From Phycisphaerales bacterium UBA2402 (GTDB lineage Bacteria > Planctomycetota > Phycisphaerae > Phycisphaerales > UBA1924): DNA of 39,321 nt. Position 1 is the first letter of the stretch, and the number at the start of each line of letters is the position of its first letter. Below the pieces are notes generated by a model. The model saw only the letters and a program-made list of their open reading frames with translations, did not search any database and had not been told where the DNA came from. The position numbers and the translations under genes are program-made. Shown one piece after another: positions 26,162 through 35,200 of this stretch. The stretch spans positions 1-39,321 of the forward strand of contig DDSA01000068.1 in NCBI GenBank assembly GCA_002343715.1, given 5' to 3'.

Positions 26162-27724
26162 TCACGGCACGGCGGCGCTTACCGCGACGGCCTCGGGTGA
26201 AGGCTCGGTGCTCGGTGGGGCGGGCGGGTAACCCTTCGGTGCGGGAGGCATCGGCGGGGTTTGTTCCCACCCTCCACCCAGGGCCTTGTAGAGCGCGATC
26301 AGGCTGCGGGTCACGTCGGTCTCGCTGGTGACGAGTTGGTCCTGAAGTTCGTAAAGCGCCCGCTGGGCATCCAGCACGTTCAGAAAATCCCCGATACCGC
26401 TGGTGAACCGCTCGGTGGCGAGATCGAGCGCCCGCTTGCTCGCGGTTTCTGCCGCGGCAAGCGATCGCCTCCGTGCCTGCTCCTGGATAAACACAGTGAG
26501 CGAGTTCTCGACTTCCTCCAGGGCGGCCAGAACCGTGAGTTCGTACGCCGCGACGGTGGCTTCCTCGCGCGCCGAGGCGGCGCGGATCTGATTGCGCACC
26601 TGACCCGCGTTGAAGACGCTCCACCGCACCGCCGGCCCGAAACTCCATGCCCGGCTCCCCGACTCGAACCATGTGTCGGCGTCGTCGCTGCGGTATCCGA
26701 AAGACCCGGTGAGCGAGAACTTGGGAAAGAGATCGCTGGTGGCAACACCGACGCGTGCTGTGGCGGCCGCGATCTCTCGCTCCGCGCGGCGGATGTCTGG
26801 CCTGCGGCGGAGCAGTTCGCTCGGCAGGCCTACGGGCACTTGTTGGGGCGGGCTGGGGATCGCGGCGGTTGCCGCGAGTTCGCCGAGCAGACTCCCAGGC
26901 TCTTCGCCCAGGAGTACGCTGAGCCGATAGTTACTGGCCCGAACACCAGTCACCAACGGAGGCAGTTGGCTCTCACGGGCCGCGAGTTGTGCCTTGCTCT
27001 GCTCGACTTCGAGTTCGGAAGAGATTCCCGCCTTCGCCAACGACTCGGTCAGTTCCAGTGTCTCGCGCTGGGCACGAATGGCGGATTGGTTCACCTCGAC
27101 CCGCCGCTGAAAACTCCTCAGTTCCACGTAGTTCCTTGCAACCTCGGCCACGAGTGAGACGAAGACCGCCCGACGCCCTTCTTCTACCGCGGCCAGTTCC
27201 GCATCTGCCGCCTCGACAGATCGGCGGATACCGCCAAACACGTCGATCTCCCATGAAGCGTCCAGCCCCGCGTCGAAGAAGTTGGTTGTGCTCCCCGCTT
27301 CGGGATTCCCCTCACCCTGATTGGCGCTGGATCTCCCCCGCTCGTAGACACCGTTGGCGTTCACCCTGGGGTACAGGTTAGAGACTTCAATCCCGCGGAG
27401 CGCCCTTGCTTCGCGCACTCGCGCTGTTGCGATCTTCAAGTCGGGATTGCCCTCGACCGCCCTCTCGACCAACGCGTTGAGGGTCGGGTCACCGAACGCC
27501 CCCCACCACGACCGTAACGCGCCCGGCGCGAGGGGATCGGCATCGCCCGGCGAAATCGGCGCCGCGGCGGCCTTCACATCTTCCCCTATGAGGGAGGCGA
27601 ACTGGCCGGACGTCCCTGGGGATGAGGGGTGTTTGTAATCCGGCCCCACCGTACAGGCCGTCAACCCAGCGCAGGCCAGGAGCATCTTCGTGGGAACTGG
27701 TAGTACAACATGCTTCATGGTCAC
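26162..27724 (-). CDS. Outer-membrane efflux factor, NodT/OprM-like lipoprotein
   Basis: This 520-residue TolC-family protein has a lipoprotein signal (LLACAGLTAC, lipid cysteine about residue 24) followed by TVGPDYKHP, the standard start of the NodT group. Two OEP repeats follow, with RSWWGAFGDPTLNALVERA, ELRSFQRRVEVNQSAIRAQRETLELTE, LPSELLRRRPDIRRAEREIAAATARVGVA and DLFPKFSLTGSFGYRS. It forms the outer-membrane exit duct. The GTG start overlaps the HlyD stop as GTGA; ATG 27718, two codons on, is also possible. It is the last gene of the efflux operon. The C-terminal 30 residues are Pro-rich. Confidence 0.92.
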   Translation of the reverse strand: MTMKHVVLPVPTKMLLACAGLTACTVGPDYKHPSSPGTSGQFASLIGEDVKAAAAPISPGDADPLAPGALRSWWGAFGDPTLNALVERAVEGNPDLKIATARVREARALRGIEVSNLYPRVNANGVYERGRSSANQGEGNPEAGSTTNFFDAGLDASWEIDVFGGIRRSVEAADAELAAVEEGRRAVFVSLVAEVARNYVELRSFQRRVEVNQSAIRAQRETLELTESLAKAGISSELEVEQSKAQLAARESQLPPLVTGVRASNYRLSVLLGEEPGSLLGELAATAAIPSPPQQVPVGLPSELLRRRPDIRRAEREIAAATARVGVATSDLFPKFSLTGSFGYRSDDADTWFESGSRAWSFGPAVRWSVFNAGQVRNQIRAASAREEATVAAYELTVLAALEEVENSLTVFIQEQARRRSLAAAETASKRALDLATERFTSGIGDFLNVLDAQRALYELQDQLVTSETDVTRSLIALYKALGGGWEQTPPMPPAPKGYPPAPPSTEPSPEAVAVSAAVP

Positions 27725-28803
27725 TGGATTGGCTCCATGGATGGTTCGGTGGAACTCACAGGGTTGGACTCAATGTAGACATCCACCTGCTGTCCGACAA
27801 AGACGGGCAGCGCGGCAGGCGCAAAGGAGTAGATGATTTGTAGCACCCGGGTATCGACTCGTTCCTGGCTGTCGCCGGTGAGCGACCTCTTGGGCACGAC
27901 GAATGGTTCGAATCGCACGAATGTCAATGGAAAGGTGATCTCTTTGTTGCCCTTGACAAAGGCCCGGGCGCGGGCACCCGCATTGACCCTCCAGGCCTCG
28001 TGCTCATCCACATCGGCGCGGACGTGGAGCGGACTGACCGTTCCCACCAGCATCAGCGGCGTTGCGGTGCTGCCGGCCGGTGCGAACTCACCGGTACGGA
28101 TGTTCACCTGTAGGACGCTGCCGGACACAGGGCTGCGAACGGTTCGGCGGTCGATCTCGGTTTGCGCCTGTTTCACCTCGGCTGCCGCCTTGTCCACCTG
28201 TGCACGCGCCACCGCGATCTCAGGGGACCACGTGCCCGCTTCGAGCAGCGCCAGATCTGCCCGGGCCGCCTCCAGCCTCGCACGCGCTGTCTGCGCGGCG
28301 AAGCGGCGGCGGGAAAGATCATCCTCGCTTACGGCTCTCGGGTCATTCAGCCGTTCCCATTTTTCGAGTTGGGAGGTCACATCGGCCAGGGCCGCCTCCG
28401 CCTCGGCGACCCTGGCCCTCGCGGGTGGAATCTGCTCCGGACGGGTGCCGGCCATCAACTTGGACAGTTGTGTCTCGGCGATGGTGAGCGCGGCCCTTCG
28501 AACCATCAGGTCGGCCTGCTGCTGCGAATCATCGAGCTGGAAAAGCGGCTGATCTTTTTTGATGTCTGCCCCCACCTCCACAGCGACCGAGGACACCACA
28601 GCCCCCACCGGCGAGCCGACGGCGATGTTCTGGCTGCTCGCCTCGATCAGGCCGCTGGCCGCAACAAAAGCCGGAAAGGGCGGGGCGGGCGGATCCACGA
28701 CGGGCGGCTGAGCGGGCGGCGGCTTGGCTCCCTGGACCACGGTGTACGCCGCGAGAACGATACCCGCGATGGCGAGAATAGGGATGAGAAATGTTCGGAT
28801 CAT
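27721..28803 (-). CDS. HlyD-family periplasmic adaptor (membrane fusion protein)
   Basis: This 360-residue protein starts at ATG 28803 (MIRTFLIPI), 25 bases after the ATPase stop; a frame extending to 28905 overlaps that gene and is ignored. One N-terminal transmembrane helix (about residues 5-25) is followed by a Pro-rich linker, a split lipoyl domain (GLIEASSQNIAVGSPVGAVVSSVAVEVGADIKKDQPLFQLDD and later RTVRSPVSGSVLQVNIRTGEFA), a long helical hairpin between the halves, and a beta-barrel region (PLHVRADVDEHEAWRV). It bridges the ABC permease and the outer-membrane factor. The long hairpin is DevB-like. Confidence 0.91.
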   Translation of the reverse strand: MIRTFLIPILAIAGIVLAAYTVVQGAKPPPAQPPVVDPPAPPFPAFVAASGLIEASSQNIAVGSPVGAVVSSVAVEVGADIKKDQPLFQLDDSQQQADLMVRRAALTIAETQLSKLMAGTRPEQIPPARARVAEAEAALADVTSQLEKWERLNDPRAVSEDDLSRRRFAAQTARARLEAARADLALLEAGTWSPEIAVARAQVDKAAAEVKQAQTEIDRRTVRSPVSGSVLQVNIRTGEFAPAGSTATPLMLVGTVSPLHVRADVDEHEAWRVNAGARARAFVKGNKEITFPLTFVRFEPFVVPKRSLTGDSQERVDTRVLQIIYSFAPAALPVFVGQQVDVYIESNPVSSTEPSMEPIQ

Positions 28804-28828
28804 GCGTGTCTGTTCCTGATGTCGCCGG

Positions 28829-29593
28829 TTACTTCGCCTCGGCCGTGATCTTTCTCTCCGCCACCTTGTGCCCCTGCCCCGCGCCGATTCGTTCGATGTG
28901 TCCATCGTCCATCTCGGCGATGCGATCGGCGAACTCGAAGATGCGCTGATCGTGCGTGACCACCACCAGGGAAAGGTCGTTCCGTCCGGCGATATCCCGG
29001 AGTAACTCCATGACGCGCTGGCCGGTCACGTGGTCCAGGGCGCTGGTCGGTTCATCGCATACAAGGAGTTTGGGACGGTGTACCAGGCCGCGGGCGATCG
29101 CCACCCGCTGCTGCTGCCCGCCCGACAACCGGCTCGGATAGTCGTTGACCCGCTCTCCCAATCCCACCCGTCCCAGGATGTCTTTCGCCGCGCTCACCGC
29201 GTCCTTTCTCTTCCATCCGTTGATGAGCAGTGGCACGGCGACGTTCTCCGCGATGTTCAACGTGGGGATGAGGTTGAAGGCCTGGAAGACAAAGCCGACG
29301 TTCTTCCCCCGGAACGCCGCCTTGCGCGTCGGTGACATGGTGCTGAAGTCTTCGCCGAGCACGGTGCACTCGCCCCCGTCCCGATCGAGCACGCCCGCGA
29401 TGACGGAGATGAGCGTTGTTTTGCCGCAACCGCTGGGCCCCACGAGCATGAGCAGTTCACCGATATGGACATCGATATCCACGCCGCGCAGCGCCCGCAC
29501 CGCGGAGGTTCCCGAGCCGTAGGTCTTGGTCACGCCGCGGCACCGCACCGCCACGGGAGCGTCTCGCGTGAGCGCACGGGCGGAGTCGGTCAT
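28829..29593 (-). CDS. ABC transporter ATPase, MacB/LolD/DevA type
   Basis: This 254-residue protein starts at ATG 29593; a longer frame to 29698 overlaps the permease gene end. Walker A is GPSGCGKT, the Q-loop FVFQAFNLIPTL is typical of the MacB/LolD branch, the signature is LSGGQQQRVAIARG, Walker B is LLVCDEPTSALD and the switch His is in VVTHDQRI. It drives the adjacent FtsX-like permease. It lies 88 bases after the permease stop and 25 before the adaptor start. Confidence 0.93.
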   Translation of the reverse strand: MTDSARALTRDAPVAVRCRGVTKTYGSGTSAVRALRGVDIDVHIGELLMLVGPSGCGKTTLISVIAGVLDRDGGECTVLGEDFSTMSPTRKAAFRGKNVGFVFQAFNLIPTLNIAENVAVPLLINGWKRKDAVSAAKDILGRVGLGERVNDYPSRLSGGQQQRVAIARGLVHRPKLLVCDEPTSALDHVTGQRVMELLRDIAGRNDLSLVVVTHDQRIFEFADRIAEMDDGHIERIGAGQGHKVAERKITAEAK

Positions 29594-29681
29594 GGGGCCT
29601 GCGCCCGAATCGTGAAGGGAGGGGGATGAATGGCCGGTTGTCACGGTCTGTGGAGGTATGGGGAACGGTACAACGTAGAAA

Positions 29682-30842
29682 TCAGCCTTTGAAAACAATC
29701 GCCGGTTCGAGCACCATCACCTTGCGCATGCTCAGCATGGCGGCGAGGATACATATGATCACGGTGGCCGATCCGGCGACAAAGAGGAGTTGCCAGGTCA
29801 TAAAGAAGGCCAGCGGCGTCCCGCGCATGGAGTTGCCGAACCACGCGGCGGCGCCCGTTCCAAGGCCGAATCCGATCACTCCCACCGTCAGAGCCTGCAG
29901 GAGGATCATCCGCAGCAGGACACCATCGGAGGAGCCCATCGCCTTGAGCGTGCCGAAATAGCGGAGATTGTCCACCGTGAAGGAGTAGAACATGAACCCG
30001 GTGATGATCGTTCCGATGAGCAGACCCAGGCCCACGGCGATCCCGAAGTTGATCGGGATGCCCGTGTTCCGGATGTAGTGCATGATCGTCTTCCATCGGA
30101 ACTGGTCCTGCGTGTACGCCGCCAGGCCGGTCTCCGTGCCGATGCGGCGGCACAGGTCATCGATGCTCACGCCCGGGTTCGCCTTGACGATGATGAACGT
30201 CAACTGTTTGCGCTCCTTCGGGGCAAACTGCGTTGCCCGGCCATAGGTGGTGTAGATAATCGGCTGACTCTGAAAGGGGCGGGTATTGCGGGAGATACCC
30301 ACCACCACGCCGCGCTTATCGTTGAGTTCCATCGTGTCGCCGACTTTGAGCGGCACTGGCCTGCCGCCGGGTGTGGCCGGGCGTCGCGCCAGCCGGGTGG
30401 AGGCGCCGACCTGATCAACGATCACACCGTCTGCGCGGCGGAGGTCCTCGAGCCGCCCCTCGATCATCTCCGGCGGCCCGCCTGCCAGCGTCGCGTCGTC
30501 AAGCCCCATGACCACGCAGTTCTGGAACTCGCCGTTGTCGAGCCTCGCTCGAAGGATCCCCTTGTACAGCGGTGCAGCGAACGCAACACCCTCAACCCCT
30601 CGCACACGCGACAACGCGGTGGCCTGCAGCGGCTTGGTGTCGTCAATAAACGAGACTTTCGGGTCCATCACCCAGATGTCGTGCCATCCCATGTCGGTGA
30701 TCGCCGAGGTCGTGCGGGCCATGATGCCGACAAAGATCGACCCCTGCTGGGTGATGACCATCGAGGCCAGCATCACCCCCATGATGATGCCGAAAAACTT
30801 GCCCGTGTCGCGGAAGAGCATACTCAGGGCCAAATGGTTCAT
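29682..30842 (-). CDS. FtsX/MacB-type ABC permease (DevC-like)
   Basis: This 386-residue membrane protein has one N-terminal helix (about residues 12-35), a large periplasmic domain (about 45-265) and three C-terminal helices (GIAVGLGLLIGTIITGFMFYS, LLQALTVGVIGFGLG, LLFVAGSATVIICILAAML). It carries the FtsX-family segment LRYFGTLKAMG and the C-terminal MRKVMVLEPAIVFKG, close to the DevC pattern of heterocyst glycolipid exporters and related lipid or drug pumps. Its ATG overlaps the tetR stop as ATGA, indicating coupled translation. The substrate cannot be read from sequence. Confidence 0.92.
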   Translation of the reverse strand: MNHLALSMLFRDTGKFFGIIMGVMLASMVITQQGSIFVGIMARTTSAITDMGWHDIWVMDPKVSFIDDTKPLQATALSRVRGVEGVAFAAPLYKGILRARLDNGEFQNCVVMGLDDATLAGGPPEMIEGRLEDLRRADGVIVDQVGASTRLARRPATPGGRPVPLKVGDTMELNDKRGVVVGISRNTRPFQSQPIIYTTYGRATQFAPKERKQLTFIIVKANPGVSIDDLCRRIGTETGLAAYTQDQFRWKTIMHYIRNTGIPINFGIAVGLGLLIGTIITGFMFYSFTVDNLRYFGTLKAMGSSDGVLLRMILLQALTVGVIGFGLGTGAAAWFGNSMRGTPLAFFMTWQLLFVAGSATVIICILAAMLSMRKVMVLEPAIVFKG

Positions 30843-31516
30843 GCCGGCCCTCCGTTGGCGCAGCCCCTCACCCCTTCCAGAGAGAAGGCGGTGATGTGTG
30901 CCGCGAGTTGGCCGATCGCCTCGCGGGAGTACGACTCATCGGGGTAGAGGGTCTTGATCGCGGGCCGGCAGTGTTTGTGCATCACGCATTGCCCCATGAT
31001 CGAGAAGGCGCATCGTTTGACAAAGTCCGAATCGCGATCCTTTCCGGAAAGGTCCGACACGATCTCTCGCAGCATGGCAAACGTCGGTCGCATCGCTGTC
31101 TCCACCACGCCGGACAATGCTGCGGTAGGCTCCACCATTTCGCGGGCCATGAGTTTCCCATGCCACGCGGGTCTGCCCTCATCCAGGATCCGCATCAGGA
31201 ACGACTCGACGAACGAGCGGAGCCTCGCTTCCGCTGAGGCACCCGGTTCAAGTCGAATCGGGTGCTGTCTACGGGCCAGTTCGAGCGTGTGGGCCAGAAC
31301 CTCGCTGTACAAGTGTTCCTTGTCCCCGAAGTGGTAGTTCACCGCCGCAACATTCGCCCCTGCCTCCGCACAAATGTCTCGAATCGTGGCGTTCACAAAG
31401 CCACGCTCGGCAAACACACGTCCGGCGGCCTCCAGAACGCGCTCGCGCGTTCCCAGTGACTCTTGGCTTGAACCGAAGGATGTGGATGTGGCGTGGGTGG
31501 TTATATTATTCCCCAA
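30839..31516 (-). CDS. TetR/AcrR-family repressor with CerR-like C-terminal domain
   Basis: This 225-residue regulator has a TetR helix-turn-helix at about residues 23-70 (RERVLEAAGRVFAERGFVNATIRDICAEAGANVAAVNYHFGDKEHLYSEVL). The ligand-binding part has MAREMVEPTAAL and CVMHKHCRPAIKTL, as in the CerR/YbiH group that sits beside HlyD-type efflux genes. The only possible start in the open frame is TTG 31516: no ATG or GTG lies before the DNA-binding domain and an in-frame stop occurs four codons upstream. It leads the efflux operon and probably represses it by binding the palindrome at 31524-31543. Confidence 0.9.
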   Translation of the reverse strand: MGNNITTHATSTSFGSSQESLGTRERVLEAAGRVFAERGFVNATIRDICAEAGANVAAVNYHFGDKEHLYSEVLAHTLELARRQHPIRLEPGASAEARLRSFVESFLMRILDEGRPAWHGKLMAREMVEPTAALSGVVETAMRPTFAMLREIVSDLSGKDRDSDFVKRCAFSIMGQCVMHKHCRPAIKTLYPDESYSREAIGQLAAHITAFSLEGVRGCANGGPA

Positions 31517-31523
31517 GGCTGGA

Positions 31524-31543
31524 TATCAAACAGTTGTTTTATA
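31524..31543. promoter_or_regulatory. Operator-like palindrome for the TetR regulator
   Basis: TATCAAACA-GT-TGTTTTATA is a 20-base inverted repeat with a single arm mismatch, 7 bases upstream of the repressor's TTG start and covering the -10 region. The half-site ATATCAAA (31523-31530) recurs inverted and perfect as TTTGATAT at 31570-31577, upstream of the -35 box, and TCAAAC occurs at 31551-31556. Confidence 0.6.
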
Positions 31544-31564
31544 CACATGTTCAAACGGTGTCAA
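31536..31564 (-). promoter_or_regulatory. Sigma-70 type promoter of the tetR-efflux operon
   Basis: Read on the minus strand, a perfect -35 box TTGACA (31559-31564) is followed after 17 bases by TAAAAC (31536-31541), or after 15 bases by TATAAA (31538-31543). It lies in an AT-rich island in otherwise GC-rich DNA, directly before the operon. The palindrome above overlaps the -10 box, which fits repression by occlusion. Confidence 0.6.
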
Positions 31565-31745
31565 GGACATTTGATATAAGTCAGGTAAAATGAGACTAAA
31601 TCGCATCAGCCGCCTAAAACGCAGGGAATTTAATTAATGCGGGCCTCACTTCGTACACTGCATGCGATCAGATGATCAGTTCCGAGGGAAGAGGACCGTT
31701 GGTACTTGATCTGTAGTGCGTGGCAGTTGCTTCACCGGTTCAATC

Positions 31746-32063
31746 ATGGGCAAGAATCAATACCTTACAAGTTATCAGCGGGGCATCGTCAACCGCTATT
31801 ACCAGCACCAGGATGCCAGGGTTGTGTCGAAACTCCAAGAACTGCTATCTGATCTTTACATGGAAAGCCCCGGCCCAGGATCTGATAAGAAGTGGGCTCT
31901 CATCGAAAAGGAACTCGCGAAGACCAACGCCGAAGCGGCCAAGGTGTCTCGCGTGATCGCCTCGCGCGACCTCAAGGCCCTCGGCGAGTTACTGGCCGCC
32001 CCGGGCCTCTCCGCTGCGAAGCTAAAGCCTCAATGCCCGACGAATGACCGGGACGACGTTTGA
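31746..32063 (+). CDS. Small conserved-looking hypothetical protein
   Basis: This 105-residue soluble protein starts at ATG 31746 (MGKNQYLTSYQRGIVNRYYQ) and is rich in helices, Lys and Glu. It has no signal peptide, membrane segment or cysteine motif (one Cys near the end). The charged, Tyr-rich opening resembles small planctomycete hypotheticals I have seen, but I cannot give it a function. No clear Shine-Dalgarno precedes it. It is divergent from the TetR operon, with 229 bases between the two starts, so the AT-rich promoter region could serve both. The codon pattern is coding-like (GC-rich third positions). Confidence 0.65.
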   Translation: MGKNQYLTSYQRGIVNRYYQHQDARVVSKLQELLSDLYMESPGPGSDKKWALIEKELAKTNAEAAKVSRVIASRDLKALGELLAAPGLSAAKLKPQCPTNDRDDV

Positions 32064-32260
32064 TTATCAAGCCGCCATCAGTTTCGAAACGGGCAGCCGC
32101 GGATCTTGTATGAAACCCGAGCCCCGATTCGTGCGGACGTTATAGGTGTGCCCCGCGGCGGGGTCGTTCCACCCGCATCTGGTGCGATACTCTCTTCTGT
32201 CTGGCGTCCGCTCGACATTCGTTCTGCTTCGCTCGTTAACATCCCTCTGGAGCCCGGATC

Positions 32261-35200
32261 ATGGCTGATGCCCGTTTCGTCCTCATCGCGCTCTGCGCAT
32301 TTCTCCCGTGCGGTACTACCACGGGGGCAGATGACGTTGCCGCCAAGCGGCCTCGGCACCACCTGGCCCACAAGTTCGGCCAGGAAGGCTATCCGCACTT
32401 CGACATCCGATTCGATGAGCGGGGGCTGCCGACCCCGACCGTGACGGCCGCATTGGCGGCGGCGGCTGGCGGAAGGTTTGCGGAGGCGTGGGAACGCGAT
32501 CTGTCACGACTTCAGGAGCGCGTTCCAAACCTTGAATACAACCGCCATCAGGTGCTGGGAGTGGCATCCTGGCTCGGCTCCTCATCGGGATATTTGACGG
32601 CGATGCCGGCCGATCCGCTGGCGGCCCCGACGCCTGAACAAGCGGCCAAGGCATTTCTCGCCGAGTACCCCGGTCTTTTCGGTGATCTGGCGGACGAGAT
32701 CTCCTCGGCGCCGTTGTATGGCAACTATGTGACCGATCACAACGGCGTGCAGCACTTGGCGTGGCAGCAGCGCATCGCCGGACTGGACCTCGTCGGCTGC
32801 GAAGTCCGCTCGAGCATCGCCCCCGATGGCAGGGTGATCGGTTTGGCATGCAGCATGGCGCCGGAACCAGAGGGCGGCTTTGTCATTCCCGAAGCCATGA
32901 TCGATGCTCGCGCTGCGCTTGAGATCGCGGTTCGAGATGTCGGCCAATCCTTTACAGCGGAACCCGAGCCTCGGGTTCTGGGCGGCGAAGAAGGCACGGA
33001 CCCGGCGGAGAAGACCGAGTGGACCGGGCTTGGCCTGATACGGCAGGATGTGCCGGTGACGACCAAGCGCGTGCTCTTTCTCCGGGCCGCCGGGGACATC
33101 CGACCGGCGTTCTGGGCGGTGATCCCCACCGACGGCATCGGGCATGTGTATGACACGATCGTCGATGCCACCGACGGTGCGGTCCTTTCTCGCACCAATC
33201 GGCTGGTCTTCGAGACCACTCAGCCGGTCACCTATCGCGTGTTTCCAGACGACAGCCCCGCGCCCGGATCTCCCGGCGCGCTCACCAACAACGCGTTCCA
33301 GTTTCCGTTTGTCACGCCGCAGGTTGTGACCGTTCAGCCCGATGCGATCCGTGCTTTCTCGCCCAACGGTTGGATCCCCGATGGGCAGAGCACGACGGTG
33401 GGCAACAACACCGCGACCCACTCCGACACCAACGCCGACAACGCTCCGGACTTGCCCCGGCCTGACGGGGGCGCTGCACGCGACTTCAGTGCCCTGACCT
33501 TCAACTCGGCACTATCCCCGGCTGATTACAGGAACTTCTCCGTGGTCAGTATGTTCTACTGGACCAACTACTTCCACGATGTGCTCTATTCACTCGGCTT
33601 CAACGAGGCCGCCGGCAACTTCCAAACACAGAACTTCTCGGGCCAGGGTGTCGGGAACGATGCTGTACAGTGTGATGCCCAGGACGGCAGCGGCACGAAC
33701 AACGCCAACTGGCAGGGCACGGGCGTGGACGGCGAGCCCAACCGCGTGCAGATGTACATTTTCCCAGCCAATCAGGCCATCGTCGACCGCGATGGCACCC
33801 TCGACAATGACATCCTGTTCCACGAGCATGGTCACGGACTCTCCACGCGACTGCACCGAGGACTGACCGGCCTGCAACCCCGTTCGATGGGTGAGGGTTG
33901 GAGCGACTTTGTCGGCATCGTGCTCAACGCCCGCCCGGGCGATGACCCCGAGGCCAACTACTGCGTCGGCGGCTACGCCACGTACGGCTTCCCCAGCGGC
34001 GCTTTCTTCGACAACTACTACTTCGGCATCCGCCGATTCCCCTACAGCACCAACATGGAGGTCAATCCACAGACCTTTGCTGATGCGGACGAAGGCCAGC
34101 AGTCGTACCCGGCCAACATCCCCCGCAGCCCCATCATCGGGAACTCGGCGACGTCCGTTCACAACATGGGCGAAATCTGGTGCAACACGCTCATGGAAGG
34201 GCGTGCGGCGATGATGAGGGCCTACGGCTTTCCCGGCAACATGGCGATGCTGCAACTCGTTGTAGACGGGATGAAGCTCGTGAACACGAGCACACCCACG
34301 ATGCTCAACGAGCGCACCGCCATCCTCCAGGCCGATCTGGCGAACAACGGCGGCGCGAATCAACTGCTCCTGTGGCGGGCGTTCGCTCGCCGCGGCATGG
34401 GGTCCAGCGCCGTTTCGACCAACTCCAACAGCACGGTTGGCATCGTCGAAAGTTTCGAGGTGCCCCAGCGGGTGAACTTCACGTACCCCGATCCGCTGCC
34501 CACGCAGCTCTACCCCAACGCCCCGGTGGAACTCACCGTCAACGTTGAGCCGCTCAACCTGACACTCGTTGCCGATTCGGGCCGTCTGCATTACTCGGTC
34601 GATGGCGGCCCCTTCCAGATCATCCCGATGACCGCGGACGGGCCTTCCCGTTACAACGTAACGCTCCCCGGGTTCGGATGCCTGGAGGGAGTGCGTTACT
34701 ACTTTGATGTCGATACCAGCGCGGGGCGGTTGTCCAACCCGGACAGCGGCGCCGCGATGGCGTACGCGGCGAGGGTCTTCACCGGCTACGACATCGCGTT
34801 TGAGGATACGGGAGAGTCCGACGGTGGCTGGACGGTCGCCACCACGGCGACGGCCGGCGCGTGGCAACGCGGTGTGCCTGTCAATCTGAACCGCGGTGAT
34901 CCGGCAGTGGACAGCGCCGACCCCGGCCCACGCTGCTGGGTCACCCAGAACGGCCCATTCGACAGTGATGTGGACAACGGCACGACCGCTTTGATCTCTC
35001 GCTCCTTCGAAGCATTGGAGGGTGACTCGATCTCCTACGAGTTCTGGTTGAACACCACGTCCTCATCCTCGATCGGCGCAGGAGATGGATTCTTTGTGGA
35101 GTACGCCACCGACGCGGCAGGGACCAACTGGGTGCCGGTGCGTTCCTTCAACACCCCCTCGAACACCTGGCGGACGGATCGTCTGACCGTCGGGAATCAG

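Noticed and set aside
33590..34867. Minus-strand frame of 425 codons opposite the M36 protease
   Set aside because: The plus strand carries HEHGH, the Glu ligand and the dockerin-like tail; the reverse frame is a shadow.
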